Assembly: GCA_964035015.1 (NCBI GenBank)
Contig: OZ036005.1
Coordinates: 10,779,512 to 10,843,511 of the forward strand
Reading direction: 5' to 3'
Length of the DNA stretch: 64,000 bases
Origin: Corallium rubrum
Lineage: Eukaryota; Cnidaria; Anthozoa; Scleralcyonacea; Coralliidae
This document shows, piece after piece, positions 54,801 to 64,000 of the stretch. Below the pieces are notes generated by a model, which did no database searches, was not told the origin of the DNA, and saw nothing but the letters and a program-made list of their open reading frames with translations. The first letter of the stretch is position 1; each line of letters starts with the position of its first letter. The translations under genes were made by a program, and so were the position numbers.

Positions 54801-57800
54801 ACCATGCCATACCACATAAACCATGCCATAATACTAAACAATACTGCACCATAGCATACTAAACTATACCACACCATACCATAACATACCATACTAAACT
54901 ATACCACACCATGCCATACTAAACTAAACTATACCATACTATAGCATACTAAATTATACTACACCATACCATACCATACTAAACTATACCACACCATATC
55001 ATAATAAACCGTACCACGCCATACCATACCATACCATGCTAAACTACACCACACCATTCCATTCCATTCCACACCATACTAAACCATACCACGCCATACC
55101 ATACTAAACTATACCATACCATACCATACCATGCCATACCACATAAACCATGCCATAATACTAAACAATACTGCACCATAGCATACTAAACTATACCACA
55201 CCATACCATAACATACCATACTAAACTATACCACACCATGCCATACTAAACTATACCATACTATAGCATACTAAATTATACTACACCATACCATACCATA
55301 CTAAACTATACCACACCATATCATAATAAACCGTACCACGCCATACCATACCATGCTAAACTACACCACACCATTCCATTCCACACCATACTAAACCATA
55401 CCACACGACACCATACTATACTAAACCATACCATACCATACTAAACCATACCATAACATACTAAACCATACCATACCACACCATACCATACCATACTGCA
55501 CTAAACCATACCACACCATACCATACTATACTATACTATATTAAATTATACAACACCATATACCATACTAAACTACACCACACTATACCATACCATACCA
55601 TACCACACTAAACGATGCCATAATACTAAACCATACCGCACCATAGCATACTAAACTATACCACACCATACCATAACATACCATACTAAACTATACCACA
55701 CCATACCATACTTAACTATACCATACTATAGCATACTAAACTATACTACACCATACCATACCATACCATACTAAACCATACCACACCATAACATACTAAA
55801 CTATACCATACCATAGCATCCTAAACTATACACCATACCATACCATACTAAACCATACCATAACATACTAAACCAAACCACACCACACCATAGCATATTA
55901 AACTATACCACACCATACTACATGCACCATACCATACTAAACGATACCATATCATACCATAGCATAGCAACTTATAAACTATACTACACCATACCATACT
56001 GTACTAAACCAAACCACACAATAGCATACCATACTAAACTATACCACACCATACCATTCCATACTAAACCATACCCGCACAATAGCATACCATATACAAA
56101 ACTATACCATACCATACCATACCATACTAAACCACACCACACCACACCACAACCATACCATACTAAACTATACCATAACATACCATACTAAATCATACCA
56201 CACCAAACCACACCACACCACACCACACCATACCATACCATACCATACCATACCATACCATACCATACCATACCATGCCATACCAAATCTCACCACACCA
56301 TACTAACTATACCACACCATACCATACCATACCATACGTACCACACCATACCATACCATACCATACTAAACCACACCACATCATAATAGACCATACTAAA
56401 CTATACCACACCATAGAACCATACCATACTAAACCATACTAAACCATACTAAACCATACTAAACCATACCATACCATACCATACCATACCATACCATACC
56501 AAACTATACCACACCATGCAATACATATTAAACCATACCAAACCATACCATTCTAACCTACATACCATACCATACCATACCATACCATACCATACCATAC
56601 CATACCATACCATACCACACAACATCTCACCATCCCAACTCTCACAATTTGTCTCACAGGTTGGACTAGTTGCCTTTAGTACAACAGCAAATACTCCTCC
56701 AGGTGAACTAAAAACAAGCTCATGTTATCAAAATCAACTGGCAACAGCTGTTGCTGTTAATATAAAATATCTTAAAACATACTTGAAGAGCATTAAAGCA
56801 GAAGGTATTGTGATTTAACTCCATTCAGTACATCTTCGTCAGACAGCAAAGCAACTTGCCTCTCACCACTGAAGTTAAGCCCAGTTGAATGTAGTTAGTA
56901 CTGGGATGGGTAACTAACTTAGCTTCATGTGAGTAGAGTTGTTGGTTCTTTCCTGTACCTCGAGGTTTTTTCTCAGGTTCTCCGCTTTTCCTTCCTCCGC
57001 AAAATCAACACCGTGCATACCTGTAGTTTTCCCAACTAACTAGTTCCATCAAGGGATGAGGGCCATTGAGTTATCAGTATCTAAATACTGTCCTGTGCTA
57101 ACCTCAATAAATAAAGTCACTTTACTAGCTTTTACTTTTTAATTTATCTTTTTCAATGTAATAATGACATTTTATGTTATTTAAAATTAAATCTCATCGA
57201 CATAAAATAGGTACATACTTAAAAGTTATACAGCTTGTTAACAAGATGTGAAATAAAAGTAGCGTGCGCGTAGGCAGTGTTGAAACAACAATGGAAATAT
57301 AGTAAGGTTAGATATACTGCCGAAACAGAGAACGTAGGAGTCTAACGTTTCGAGCGAAGTCCCTTAGTCAGAGAGAAACGTGTCAACAAGACGTTAACAC
57401 GTGCATGTTACAAAGTATGTTGGAATCGAACAAGTTGTTGGAACAACCTGAGAAAGACTCGTTGATCACAACAACTTGTTACAAACTTGCTAAGAACTTG
57501 TTGTAGGATTGTCTTACCAGTTGGTTGTGTGAAGTGAAGTGAAGTGAAGTGAAGTGAAGTGAAGTGAAGTGAAGTGAAGTGAAGTGAAGTGAAGTGAAGT
57601 GAAGTGAAGTGAAGTGAAGTGAAGTGAAGTGAAGTGAAGTGAAGTGAAGTGAAGTGAAGTGAAGTGAAGTGAAGTGAAGTGAAGTGAAGTGAAGTGAAGT
57701 GAAGTGAAGTGAAGTGAAGTGAAGTGAAGTGAAGTGAAGTGAAGTGAAGTGAAGTGAAGTGAAGTGAAGTGAAGTGAAGTGAAGTGAAGTGAAGTGAAGT

Positions 57801-60800
57801 GAAGTGAAGTGAAGTGAAGTGATGAAGATTAAGTTGGTAATACTGACTTGATGACTTTCTTTAGGCAATACCTTTTACGGAACAGCGTTGAAAAAAGCAT
57901 TTGAATTATTAAAAAGCCCCAGTGAAACTCCCACTACAACATTCAAAAGAAAGAAAGTGATCTTGTTCTTAACTGATGGTGAACCAACGGATGGGGACAA
58001 TGATATAATTAGAGTTGTTAATCAAGAAAAAGTATCCTTAAGACGTTCTACATCAAGTGATGCTGTCATCTTTGCTTACGGCATTGGAAACAATGATAAT
58101 TTTGGATTATTAAAGAAGATTGCTGATGATACCGAAGCAGAAGGAACTAAGGTACTAATGAGTCGTTTTACTGTATGTAGCATTTTTGAAGTGAAACGTC
58201 AATTAACCACAATCCTTTGCACGCATTAAATATTGTTTCGTGCAGAATAACAGAAAGATAAGATTTTAAAAGGGTAAACGTTGGTAGGAAAGAAGTTCTT
58301 GCTTACTTAAGGGTGTTCGGAAGTATTTCGTTGCTAGGCAACATGTTGCTAAGGATATTACTTCCGGTCGCAGAAATATTTTCACAAAAACATATTTTTG
58401 TACTTATACACTGCAAAAAGGTATAAAATGATAACAAAAGAAAACAACGAAAAGAGCCGAGCAAGTTTGAGCAAGTACCAAAACAAAAGAGAATTATTCC
58501 TTTCCTGTAGAATGTTGCTGGCAAAAACACTTGAAGAGTTGAAGAACTTCGATACACAGGCGGCGATGCAAAAATAAACGAAGGACGTCGTCACGTTGAG
58601 CGCCGGAATTTATAAATCGGCGGAGCTGATGCACCATGAATCAAACATTCCGAAGACAGTGGACATCAACTTTTAACTTTGTATGTAGAACAAGACGACT
58701 TTTCGAGCATTCTTGGTTTGGAAGCAATTTTTTTCCTGCCCCCCCCCCCCCCCCCCCCCCCCAATTTGCCCCCTATTTTATTTTTCTTTTGCCAATAATA
58801 GTACCAATAATGAAACTACTTTAGGATAAATTAAGAACTGTAAATTGTTGGAAACTTAAACTTCCCACTACACTATACTTGACCTTAGCCCTTAGGATAT
58901 CTCACTTTTCAATTCGCAAGAAACGCCGCCAAATACAGTTTTACAACAGTTACGTGAAAAAGGTTTTGCCCCCCCCCCAATTTAGTTTGCACCTCGATCC
59001 CCCCCCCCCCCAACTGCGAGGCCTGGCGCCTCCACTATTAGCCCTAGTAAAGCCGGTTTTCCACTAGGCGATTTTTTTCGCGCGAAGCGAATTTTTCTTT
59101 AGTCTCATGCGCTCTGAGTTAGAACTAATCAGAAATCTATTGAAATCGAACAAAAGCGCTTCGCGCGAAAAAAATCGCCTAGTGGAAAACCGGCTTAAGA
59201 GGGCTGGAATTTACCTCGCGTTGGCTTGTTTACTGACTTGTGCAATTTTCCAGGAAGCCCAAAATAAACACCTCTTAAATGTATACGCACCATTCAAAAC
59301 ATCAGTTTAACTCCATCTCGTATCGCTATTGATTACCCATCTAAAGTATCTGTTTATACTGATATTTTGTTTCTCTCCCTTGACATCAGGGAAGATTTAT
59401 ACTGATCAAAGAAGAAGATGTTGGGCAACTTAGGAGTGTTTTTTCTTCATTTTACGATCTATTTGCCAGGAGAACTGTGCGACGATCACATTCTCTTTCT
59501 GTTCCTTATTACGATCTTCTTGGTTTAGGTAAGGAACCGTTTACAACACTATTGTTACCAGGTACACTTATCTAAAAGGAAATTCAAAAAATAGACACTA
59601 TGACTATTTACCAATTAGATTATGAGCTCGAAATTTCTGAGTGAATAGTTGACGAGAGCGAAGCTCGTGGGGACTATCACCTCATAGAAATTGAGAGCGA
59701 ATAATCTAGTTGTTTTAGTAGAACCTAACTGTACCTTAGTTCTTCTGGATTATTTCAAAAAAACGAAGCATAACCATTGTTTCTGTGTGAAAACCAAGGC
59801 AAACAAATTTTTCACTTTTCGTCTTACTGCATGGACGCGTGGGTACTGGTACTCAATTTCGTACTCGCTATCTATTTAACAACAAGACGCCTACTCAGGC
59901 CTTCACTCGGGCTACTGCAAACTCGCAGCTGCAATTACATCACATATAGTGCTAAAATCTATAAAAGTCTAAACATCATTGGTCTCAGAAAATAGCCAAA
60001 ACACAATCTAATTCTCCGATAGAAAACACAATTCGCAATACACCAAACACGATTGCCTGTATTTAACGTATTTCCGCACATCGTATTTCAACACAGCACG
60101 ATCATGTTCAATCAGCGATTGTAAGCCTATATAAGATCGAGATACCTGCCAGCGAAATTACTGAACTATAACTATGTCTGTGAACACACTGAACACGTCC
60201 AAGAAAGAACACTTGACTTCAAACAACGTGAACACACATCATGATTTAAGAAAGCGAAGAAAGAAAACATGAAGATTAGCATTTAGCACGCATCATCAGC
60301 CGCGCAAGGCCTGATGGGATGACGTAATGATTGCTATTTCGAAACATAGACAAAAAAATAATAACAATAACGGAACCGAAACCTAGACTCGGCCTACCAT
60401 AGTAGCCCGAGTAATTAGTCACCGAAGTCGAGATGATTATCGTTGAATATTTACCGAACTGCGAAGCGGCCGAGGAAAATATAAACGATAATCACTGAGA
60501 CTGAGGTGACTAATTGTTTTAGTAAAATTTCAGGCCTGAGAAGAATAACCAAGAAATTTAAAACAGACGTCTTTAACTGTCGTAGTTTTCTCATGTAAAT
60601 TCAACCCTGCGAAGTTTCCTTCACGGCTTTGACAGCTGTCTAAGCCTTCAATTCCGCATACGGTTAAAACTGACCCAAAATTCATATAATTTTATGACTA
60701 AACACTTTCTCACCATCAAATATTTCCAACTTAGAGCTTTTCTGTGTACAGTCTCTATCTGTTAAATTTTTTTGACGATTTGTTAGGTTTAATTAAAAGA

Positions 60801-62105
60801 ATAGTCGCTGCAGTCGCCATTTTGAAAAATAATTACACTATTGATTAGACACCATCCGTCAAAATGATGATTCCGACAATTTCCGACAAGAATTTCTAGT
60901 ATAGTTACCACGCGCGAAGTAACTATAAACCTCGTACCCAGGTTCTTCTCTGCTTTTAAAATGGCGAGAGGAGAAGAACCTGGCAAAGTCTGGTCACGTG
61001 ATTCCAAAATACTCCAAGATTCTTGGAGTATTTGTTCACGTGGATAATTTGAACTTCGCCTGTCCTGGGGAGAGCTGTTGATTCGGTTCTTATAAACGTA
61101 GAACAGTATAAGGTTGTTTTGGTAAATAAGATATATTTCAAAAAAATACGTTGATGTACGGCATTTGCTGGATGTTTCATATTTGTTGCCGTCATTCGCC
61201 AGAAATGAAACCGAAGGCGACGAACGATCATAAACAGAGACCCAGTTTCAATAGAACTACTGCGGTACAGGTACTGCTACATACACTTAATATTCGAATG
61301 TTGTTGAATGTTAAAATTTATTTACCTTCCACTATAGCGCATTTATGTTTCTTCTCCACACGTTTGGGATTTGTGGAAATTTAATTGTATCTGTCGATTT
61401 ATATATTTCAAACGGCATATTCGAATCTGCTGTCCTCGTTGAAGTTGTAAATGCAAATATATTCGATCAACAACAATATAATATCACGATCGACGAACAT
61501 TATAGATCAGCACTGAGGAGGCCCTGGGAACGAGGTTTCGTGAAGCGAAGTGAAGACTTTGACTTTATATATTTCTACACATTTCAAATTAGATTTGGAA
61601 AGTTCAGAAAACGAAATAAAGACTTCTTTCTTGCATAGTTGCATTCAGTATAAAATCAAATATGTTGTAGTATAGAATAAGACGCTACTTACTAAAGATG
61701 GTCATTATTAACTGATTTGATAAATTTGTTAAGAGAATGTCTTGTTATTTGTACTATTCTGTCTTGAAATACAATTCTGTCTTGAAATACAATTCTCTAA
61801 TGTCGACGTTTCAATTTCATTTCAGGAACACTAGTCTCCGTTACTGTCCCGTGTTGGTATCGACAAAAAGTCATCGGAGTGGCTGGAACTGATGTAGTGT
61901 TCTCAGATCTCATATCTGATGTGTTTTATTTCTCCAAAGGACAGTACTCTTATGCATTTCTCATAGACCGTGGTACAGGAGATACCCTCATTCATCCATT
62001 TATGCCTACACTTCAAGAAATCGCCGATGTTTCAGTCATACTGCATATTACTGCTTTGGAACAAACCAAGGAATTTGAACAGACCGTTTTACAATCAATG
62101 ATAAG
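48633..62105 (+). CDS. VWFA and Cache domain protein (CACHD1/alpha2delta-like), 5' six exons
   Basis: Exons: 48633-48830, 53574-54173, 56660-56804, 57865-58151, 59390-59528, 61826-62105, all with GT-AG borders and compatible phases (0, 0, 1, 0, 1), giving about 550 residues. In order: signal peptide (M-K-M-L-W-V-Y-F-L-L-F, after a 21-residue leader or from the second ATG at 48696), helical region, VWA_N-type segment (W-Q-Y-F-G-S-Q-E-G ... D-H-R-V-R-P-W-Y-V-Q), then a VWA domain with MIDAS D-K-S-G-S at 232-236, T at about 317 and D in L-T-D-G-E at 352, then the start of a Cache domain (G-V-A-G-T-D-V). This family is extracellular and membrane-anchored; alpha2delta proteins and CACHD1 modulate voltage-gated Ca channels, but cnidarian members may differ. 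The 3' half, including any membrane anchor, lies beyond the window. Introns hold many repeats. Confidence 0.9.
48979..49209. mobile_element. Harbinger-like MITE, TAA target
   Basis: The inverted ends AGGCCTGGCCAAACGCTTTC and its complement are flanked by TAA (48976-48978, 49210-49212). The interior is made of GTTGAA/TTCAAC repeats. Intron 1 of the VWFA-Cache gene. Confidence 0.87.
49251..49419. mobile_element. MITE, AGCCCGTTCTCCACTAGGCG ends, TAA target
   Basis: Arms of ~45 bp (…GAATTTGTTCGCGCGAA) pair as inverse complements, with TAA on both sides. It is the same family as 59051-59195. Only 42 bp from the previous MITE, also TAA-flanked. Confidence 0.87.
49423..50963. other. Intron 1, non-coding
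   Basis: Contains a GAGGCGAGCTAGCCCGG repeat end at about 49437, GCGTGACCTTGC short tandem units near 50090-50130 and paired ACCAATATGGCCGCC copies near 50256 and 50287. No gene. Confidence 0.5.
50964..52288. mobile_element. 1.3-kb TIR element, CCTCGTTCCCAG family
   Basis: The left TCATCGTCGTTCTCAGCGCC and right GGCGCTGGGAACGAGGATGA are inverse complements. The match extends through CCTCGGTACAC, GGGAAATC and CCCTGGTCAGATGAAAAC (about 65 bp). No transposase frame recognised. Intron 1. Confidence 0.82.
52509..52771. mobile_element. MITE, AAGTGCCTATGAAACGAAAA ends, TA target
   Basis: Inverted arms of ~75 bp with TA immediately outside each end. Same family as the next element and the half-copies at 24.3 and 28.9 kb. 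Confidence 0.88.
52807..53280. mobile_element. MITE, AAGTGTGTATGAAATGAAAA ends, TA target
   Basis: Inverted arms of well over 100 bp, including CTTGATATTGTAAAGTA and CTACAGTTTTTCCA, with TA on each side. A longer member of the family, 35 bp from the previous copy. Confidence 0.88.
53574..54173 (+). CDS. VWFA-Cache gene, exon 2 (VWA_N and MIDAS)
   Basis: 200 codons between TTGTCTTTACAG and the donor AGG|GTAAGC. Carries the VWA_N-like segment and the D-K-S-G-S half of the MIDAS. Confidence 0.95.
54183..56615. repeat. CCATA pentanucleotide satellite, ~2.4 kb
   Basis: ACCAT/CCATA pentamers with frequent CTAAA and CACAC variants fill almost the whole of intron 2. Higher-order blocks are visible (the ~310-bp block at about 54730-55040 is repeated near 55080-55380). 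Frames within it (Ile-Pro-Tyr-His and similar) are artefacts. Confidence 0.95.
56660..56804 (+). CDS. VWFA-Cache gene, exon 3 (VWA core)
   Basis: 145 nt after GTCTCACAG, ending GAAG|GTATTG in phase 1. Encodes V-G-L-V-A-F-S and the following helix of the VWA fold. The acceptor lies just after the CCATA satellite. Confidence 0.92.
56822..57128 (+). repeat. 5S-rRNA-derived SINE (SINE3-like)
   Basis: The segment at about 56845-56930 keeps the 5S rRNA internal promoter words GAAGTTAAGC and GTTAGTACTGGGATGGGTAA. It is followed by a body with GAGGTTTTTTCTCAGGTTCT and CTTCCTCCGCAAAATC and a tail CAATAAATAAAGT. This is the architecture of SINE3 elements. Sense orientation in intron 3. It is diverged, so probably inactive. 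Confidence 0.82.
57331..57373 (-). ncRNA. Second hammerhead-like motif (degenerate)
   Basis: The minus strand reads CTGACTA, then AAGGGACTTCGCTC, then GAAACGTTAG ... ACGTT. The layout matches 42578-42617, but CUGAUGA is changed to CUGACUA, so a catalytic core is unlikely. Supports a dispersed family. Confidence 0.3.
57529..57823. repeat. (GTGAA)n perfect pentanucleotide array
   Basis: About 59 uninterrupted GTGAA units, ending 41 bp before exon 4 of the VWFA-Cache gene. No variant units are seen, unlike the CCATA satellite in intron 2, implying recent expansion and likely length polymorphism. Confidence 0.97.
57865..58151 (+). CDS. VWFA-Cache gene, exon 4 (VWA C-terminal half)
   Basis: 287 nt after TTTCTTTAG, ending CTAAG|GTACTA. 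Encodes G-N-T-F-Y-G-T-A-L (MIDAS Thr), L-F-L-T-D-G-E (MIDAS Asp) and F-A-Y-G-I-G. The acceptor lies 41 bp after a 295-bp GTGAA array. Confidence 0.95.
58152..59050. other. Intron 4, non-coding
   Basis: Contains a hairpin-prone segment near 58318-58370 (CGTTGCTAGGCAACATGTTG), poly-C runs at about 58739-58762 and 58970-59012, and CCTGGCGCC words like those at hAT ends. No exon is supported. Confidence 0.45.
59051..59195. mobile_element. MITE, AGCCGGTTTTCCACTAGGCG ends, TAA target
   Basis: Arms of ~45 bp pair (…TTTTTTTCGCGCGAAGCG) and TAA flanks both ends. A second member of the family at 49251-49419, in another intron of the same gene. Confidence 0.88.
59196..59389. other. End of intron 4
   Basis: Short stretch before exon 5 with a normal polypyrimidine tract; no other feature. 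Confidence 0.4.
59390..59528 (+). CDS. VWFA-Cache gene, exon 5
   Basis: 139 nt between TTGACATCAG and TTTAG|GTAAGG, phase 0 to 1. Encodes the linker from the VWA domain toward the Cache domain (I-L-I-K-E-E-D-V-G-Q-L-R). Confidence 0.88.
59529..59878. other. Intron 5, first part
   Basis: No feature recognised. AATTAGATTATGAGCTCGAAATTTC near 59615 has a loose inverse near 59675-59705, possibly a small repeat. Confidence 0.35.
59879..60414. mobile_element. ACTCGGGCTAC-ended element, copy 2
   Basis: Starts AACAAGACGCCTACTCAGGC and ends CTCGGCCTACCATAGTAGCC, CGAGTAA. Shares CTCCGATAGAAAACACAATT, AACACGATTGCCT and AACTATGTCTGTGAACACAC with 45747-46489. Confidence 0.75.
60415..60926. other. Intron 5, middle part
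   Basis: The region 60418-60510 pairs loosely with itself (TAGTCACCGAAGTCGAGATG / TGAGACTGAGGTGACTAATT), another probable small foldback. No exon. Confidence 0.45.
60927..61538. mobile_element. TIR element, CCTCGTACCCAGG family
   Basis: The left AAACCTCGTACCCAGG and right CCCTGGGAACGAGGTTT are inverse ends, with GGTCACGTGATTC near the left end as in other members. An internal hairpin GTTCTTCTC...GAGAAGAAC adjoins the left end. Non-coding. Confidence 0.75.
61539..61825. other. End of intron 5
   Basis: A GTCTTGAAATACAATTCT word is duplicated just before the exon 6 acceptor; nothing else. Confidence 0.4.
61826..62105 (+). CDS. VWFA-Cache gene, exon 6 (Cache domain start)
   Basis: 280 nt after TTTCATTTCAG, ending ATAAG|GTATAA in phase 2. 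Encodes V-T-V-P-C-W-Y, G-V-A-G-T-D-V and L-I-H-P-F-M-P, typical of a Cache domain. The next exon is outside the window. Confidence 0.92.
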
Positions 62106-64000
62106 GTATAATTAATAAAAGCTTCTGGCAAGCGTGGAATATGTTAATGCCGCCTGCTGAATAAATATATGTCTGAACTCTGAACTCTGAACTCTGAACT
62201 CAGACTTCACTAGGACGCAAAATGATAAATAATACGATACTGAGACTGGACAAAACACAAATATTCGACACTAGACTGTTTGTAGATTTGAAATGATAGA
62301 AGACGACATTAACTTACCAGTCTTACGGCTCTTACCTTAGGAGTGGGGGAATAGATGACTCCGCGCCAAAATTGAGAAGCTCGAAATGCTTCCAATCGCG
62401 TCTATTAAATGTTCCTCGGTTGAAACAAATCGATGACTGTGTAAAGCAGCTAAACCAGTTCGAAAACGCTTACATAACTCATTACTGAAAGTCTGAAACA
62501 CAGCTGTGAGAACTAGTGAGAAGCTTCGATGACGATAAATAACTGATCTAATTACTCAGTATCTCAGCTGACTCAGCAATCCAATTTTCAGCAAGATCCA
62601 GCAAAACGCTTGAAATCAACGGGAGAGCCAATCAGGTTTGAGGCAAATCCAGCAAAAAGGTGGTTGCCGTGGTGCAGATCCAGCAAAACGCTTGAAATCA
62701 ACGCGAGAACCAATCAGGTTTGAGGCAAATCCAGCAAAAAAGTGGTTGCCATGGTGCTGATCCAGCAAAACTCTCAGAGCGAACCCTGACCGGTCATCTC
62801 TGCACGGTGACTCGCAAACTAAGAGAAAAAGCGAATTTGAAACCCTTGAAACCGAAACCCAATCTCTGCAATCACTGAAGGCCTACTATTGTCGCCGGCA
62901 CCATAACATTTTCTAGAGACTCTTGAGATTAAAATATTGTCTGATTGCGCAATTATTCTTGTGATTTTTTACGTCAGTCGCGTGACTGGTGTGATGTATG
63001 CTAAATCCGCCACTGGTATATATTGTAGAATGTCAAATATATAGAAATCTCTGTCAATATATATGCAGCTATTCTCAAGATATTATGGATTTAAACGGGA
63101 TAAAATATGACCCGTCTTATTTAAAGGGCCGATTACATATAAGGCGAGTTGGCCTGGTTAACCGGGCTGATTAGGATCGTAGTGTGGGTTTTAAAAGTCA
63201 CATAAACTAAATTTGCAAAGAAGAATTGCTTTGGTTTACATGTAAACGTATCTTAACAATATTCAAATCTCTTCTTGTCATCGAGGAAAGAATTTCCTGA
63301 CACAAACTCACGCGGTAAGTCGGGACAGCCCCTCACTCGTATAAATAGTGAATTTGTTCGTGACCAAAGTAAGTCGCGACTAAAGTAAGATCTTAAGAAC
63401 AGAGATTGAAAGCTCGTTTAAAATAAAAGCTAGTTCTTTATTGTTGACTGGCGCCGAGGGAAACATCGAGTTTTACGGACCCGAAGGCTTCAATGTCACC
63501 TGAGGGCTTTAGCCCGAGGGTAACATTGAAGCCTGAGGCCCCGTTCACACTATACCGGATAGGTTTTCGTGCCAGCACAAAAAATATCCAGTATAGTGTA
63601 AACAGATTCGATCGGCACGACCACAGAATAAGGATCAACCAGAAGTCCAACTCGCGGAAAAAAGTGTCCCATTATTTTTATGCGCATGCGCCAGTCCGCC
63701 ATTTTGAGAGTAAGTACCCCAGGAAAATAAACCCTCTCGTCCTTGCGACCCTCGGGCTCCTGTATTCAATTACTCTTGGCCTTCTTGTGACCTTTTAATT
63801 AACTTTATCTTGTTATCTATACATATATAAATAATATTTAGTTAAGTAATAAGTAATTCACTTTAGAAAACGTTTCGTTGGAGATGAAATTCTTTGACCA
63901 CGAAGTTATTAAAACTTCAGTACGCGGATACTACGGGTAACAGTCCGCCGCAAAAAAAGTCCTGCACTCACGAAGCTGAGTTTTACATTTCTCGATGATG
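62106..64000. other. Intron 6 of the VWFA-Cache gene, repeats only
   Basis: Holds GAACTCT tandem units (about 62175-62205), a two-copy ~88-bp tandem duplication at about 62595-62775 (unit containing ATCCAGCAAAACGCTTGAAA and CCAATCAGGTTTGAGGCAAA), a GGCGAGTTGGCCTGG repeat end near 63143, and two adjoining hairpins: 63486-63535 (GGCTTCAATGTCACC / GGTAACATTGAAGCC) and 63542-63604 (CACTATACCGGATA / TATCCAGTATAGTG). No further exon is recognised. Confidence 0.5.

Noticed and set aside
57479..57868. His-Phe-Thr-Ser-Leu repeat frame on the minus strand
   Set aside because: Translation of the perfect GTGAA array inside an intron on the opposite strand of a well-supported gene.

Overview
The window is AT-rich, intron-bearing eukaryotic DNA from an animal, most probably a marine invertebrate and plausibly a cnidarian. 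The support is a split gene for a VWFA-Cache (CACHD1 / alpha2delta-like) protein with canonical GT-AG introns, a small family of secreted cysteine-rich proteins resembling the agrin N-terminal (NtA) fold, a KIAA1958/ZMYM-type (Crypton-derived) reading frame, a 5S-rRNA-derived SINE, and very dense non-autonomous DNA transposons, Ty3/Gypsy and CR1/Jockey-like LINE remains. Nothing looks bacterial or viral. The species call is inference.

Layout. 1-5.7 kb: a block bracketed by two CACATGTG palindromic satellites, carrying a hAT MITE with exact 8-bp target duplications and the last exons of an unrecognised gene. 5.7-6.0 kb: NtA-like gene 1 (minus), its 3' part replaced by the satellite. 6.1-9.1 kb: a ~33-35-bp satellite with ~1.3-kb higher-order structure. 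12.0-13.8 kb: a decayed Crypton-derived DUF3504-type gene. 14.2-15.4 kb: simple repeats, including a long GAAC array. 15.5-19.4 kb: NtA-like gene 2 (minus), split by a 3.5-kb segment with 27-bp inverted ends that holds a TTA-flanked MITE and a 1.8-kb palindrome. 22.1-22.6 kb: NtA-like gene 3 (plus), apparently intact in its first coding exon. 23-29 kb: inverted repeats, a 19-bp minisatellite, and a hAT element with at least two further transposons nested inside it. 29.5-33.9 kb: a near-intact Ty3/Gypsy element (minus) with one gag-pol frame, short LTRs, PBS and 5-bp TSD. 34-36.8 kb: LINE debris and microsatellites. 37.06-42.21 kb: a giant palindrome (two ~2.04-kb arms, ~1.06-kb spacer), with the spacer's first part repeated directly after the right arm. 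42.5-44.1 kb: a hammerhead-like motif and a broken LINE reverse transcriptase. 44.5-47.4 kb: more nested TIR elements. 48.6-62.1 kb: the 5' six exons of the VWFA-Cache gene, whose introns hold MITEs, a 2.4-kb CCATA satellite, a perfect GTGAA array, a 5S-SINE and further TIR elements. 62.1-64 kb: intron or flank.

Host genes. Only two host systems are clear. The NtA-like proteins each have a signal peptide and conserved Cys, APxVxR/KxxL, YKG and GFG..C motifs, and are predicted to be exported. The VWFA-Cache protein is predicted to be a membrane-anchored extracellular protein with a MIDAS metal site; only about 550 N-terminal residues are in the window. Everything else is repeats, at several levels of nesting and inversion.
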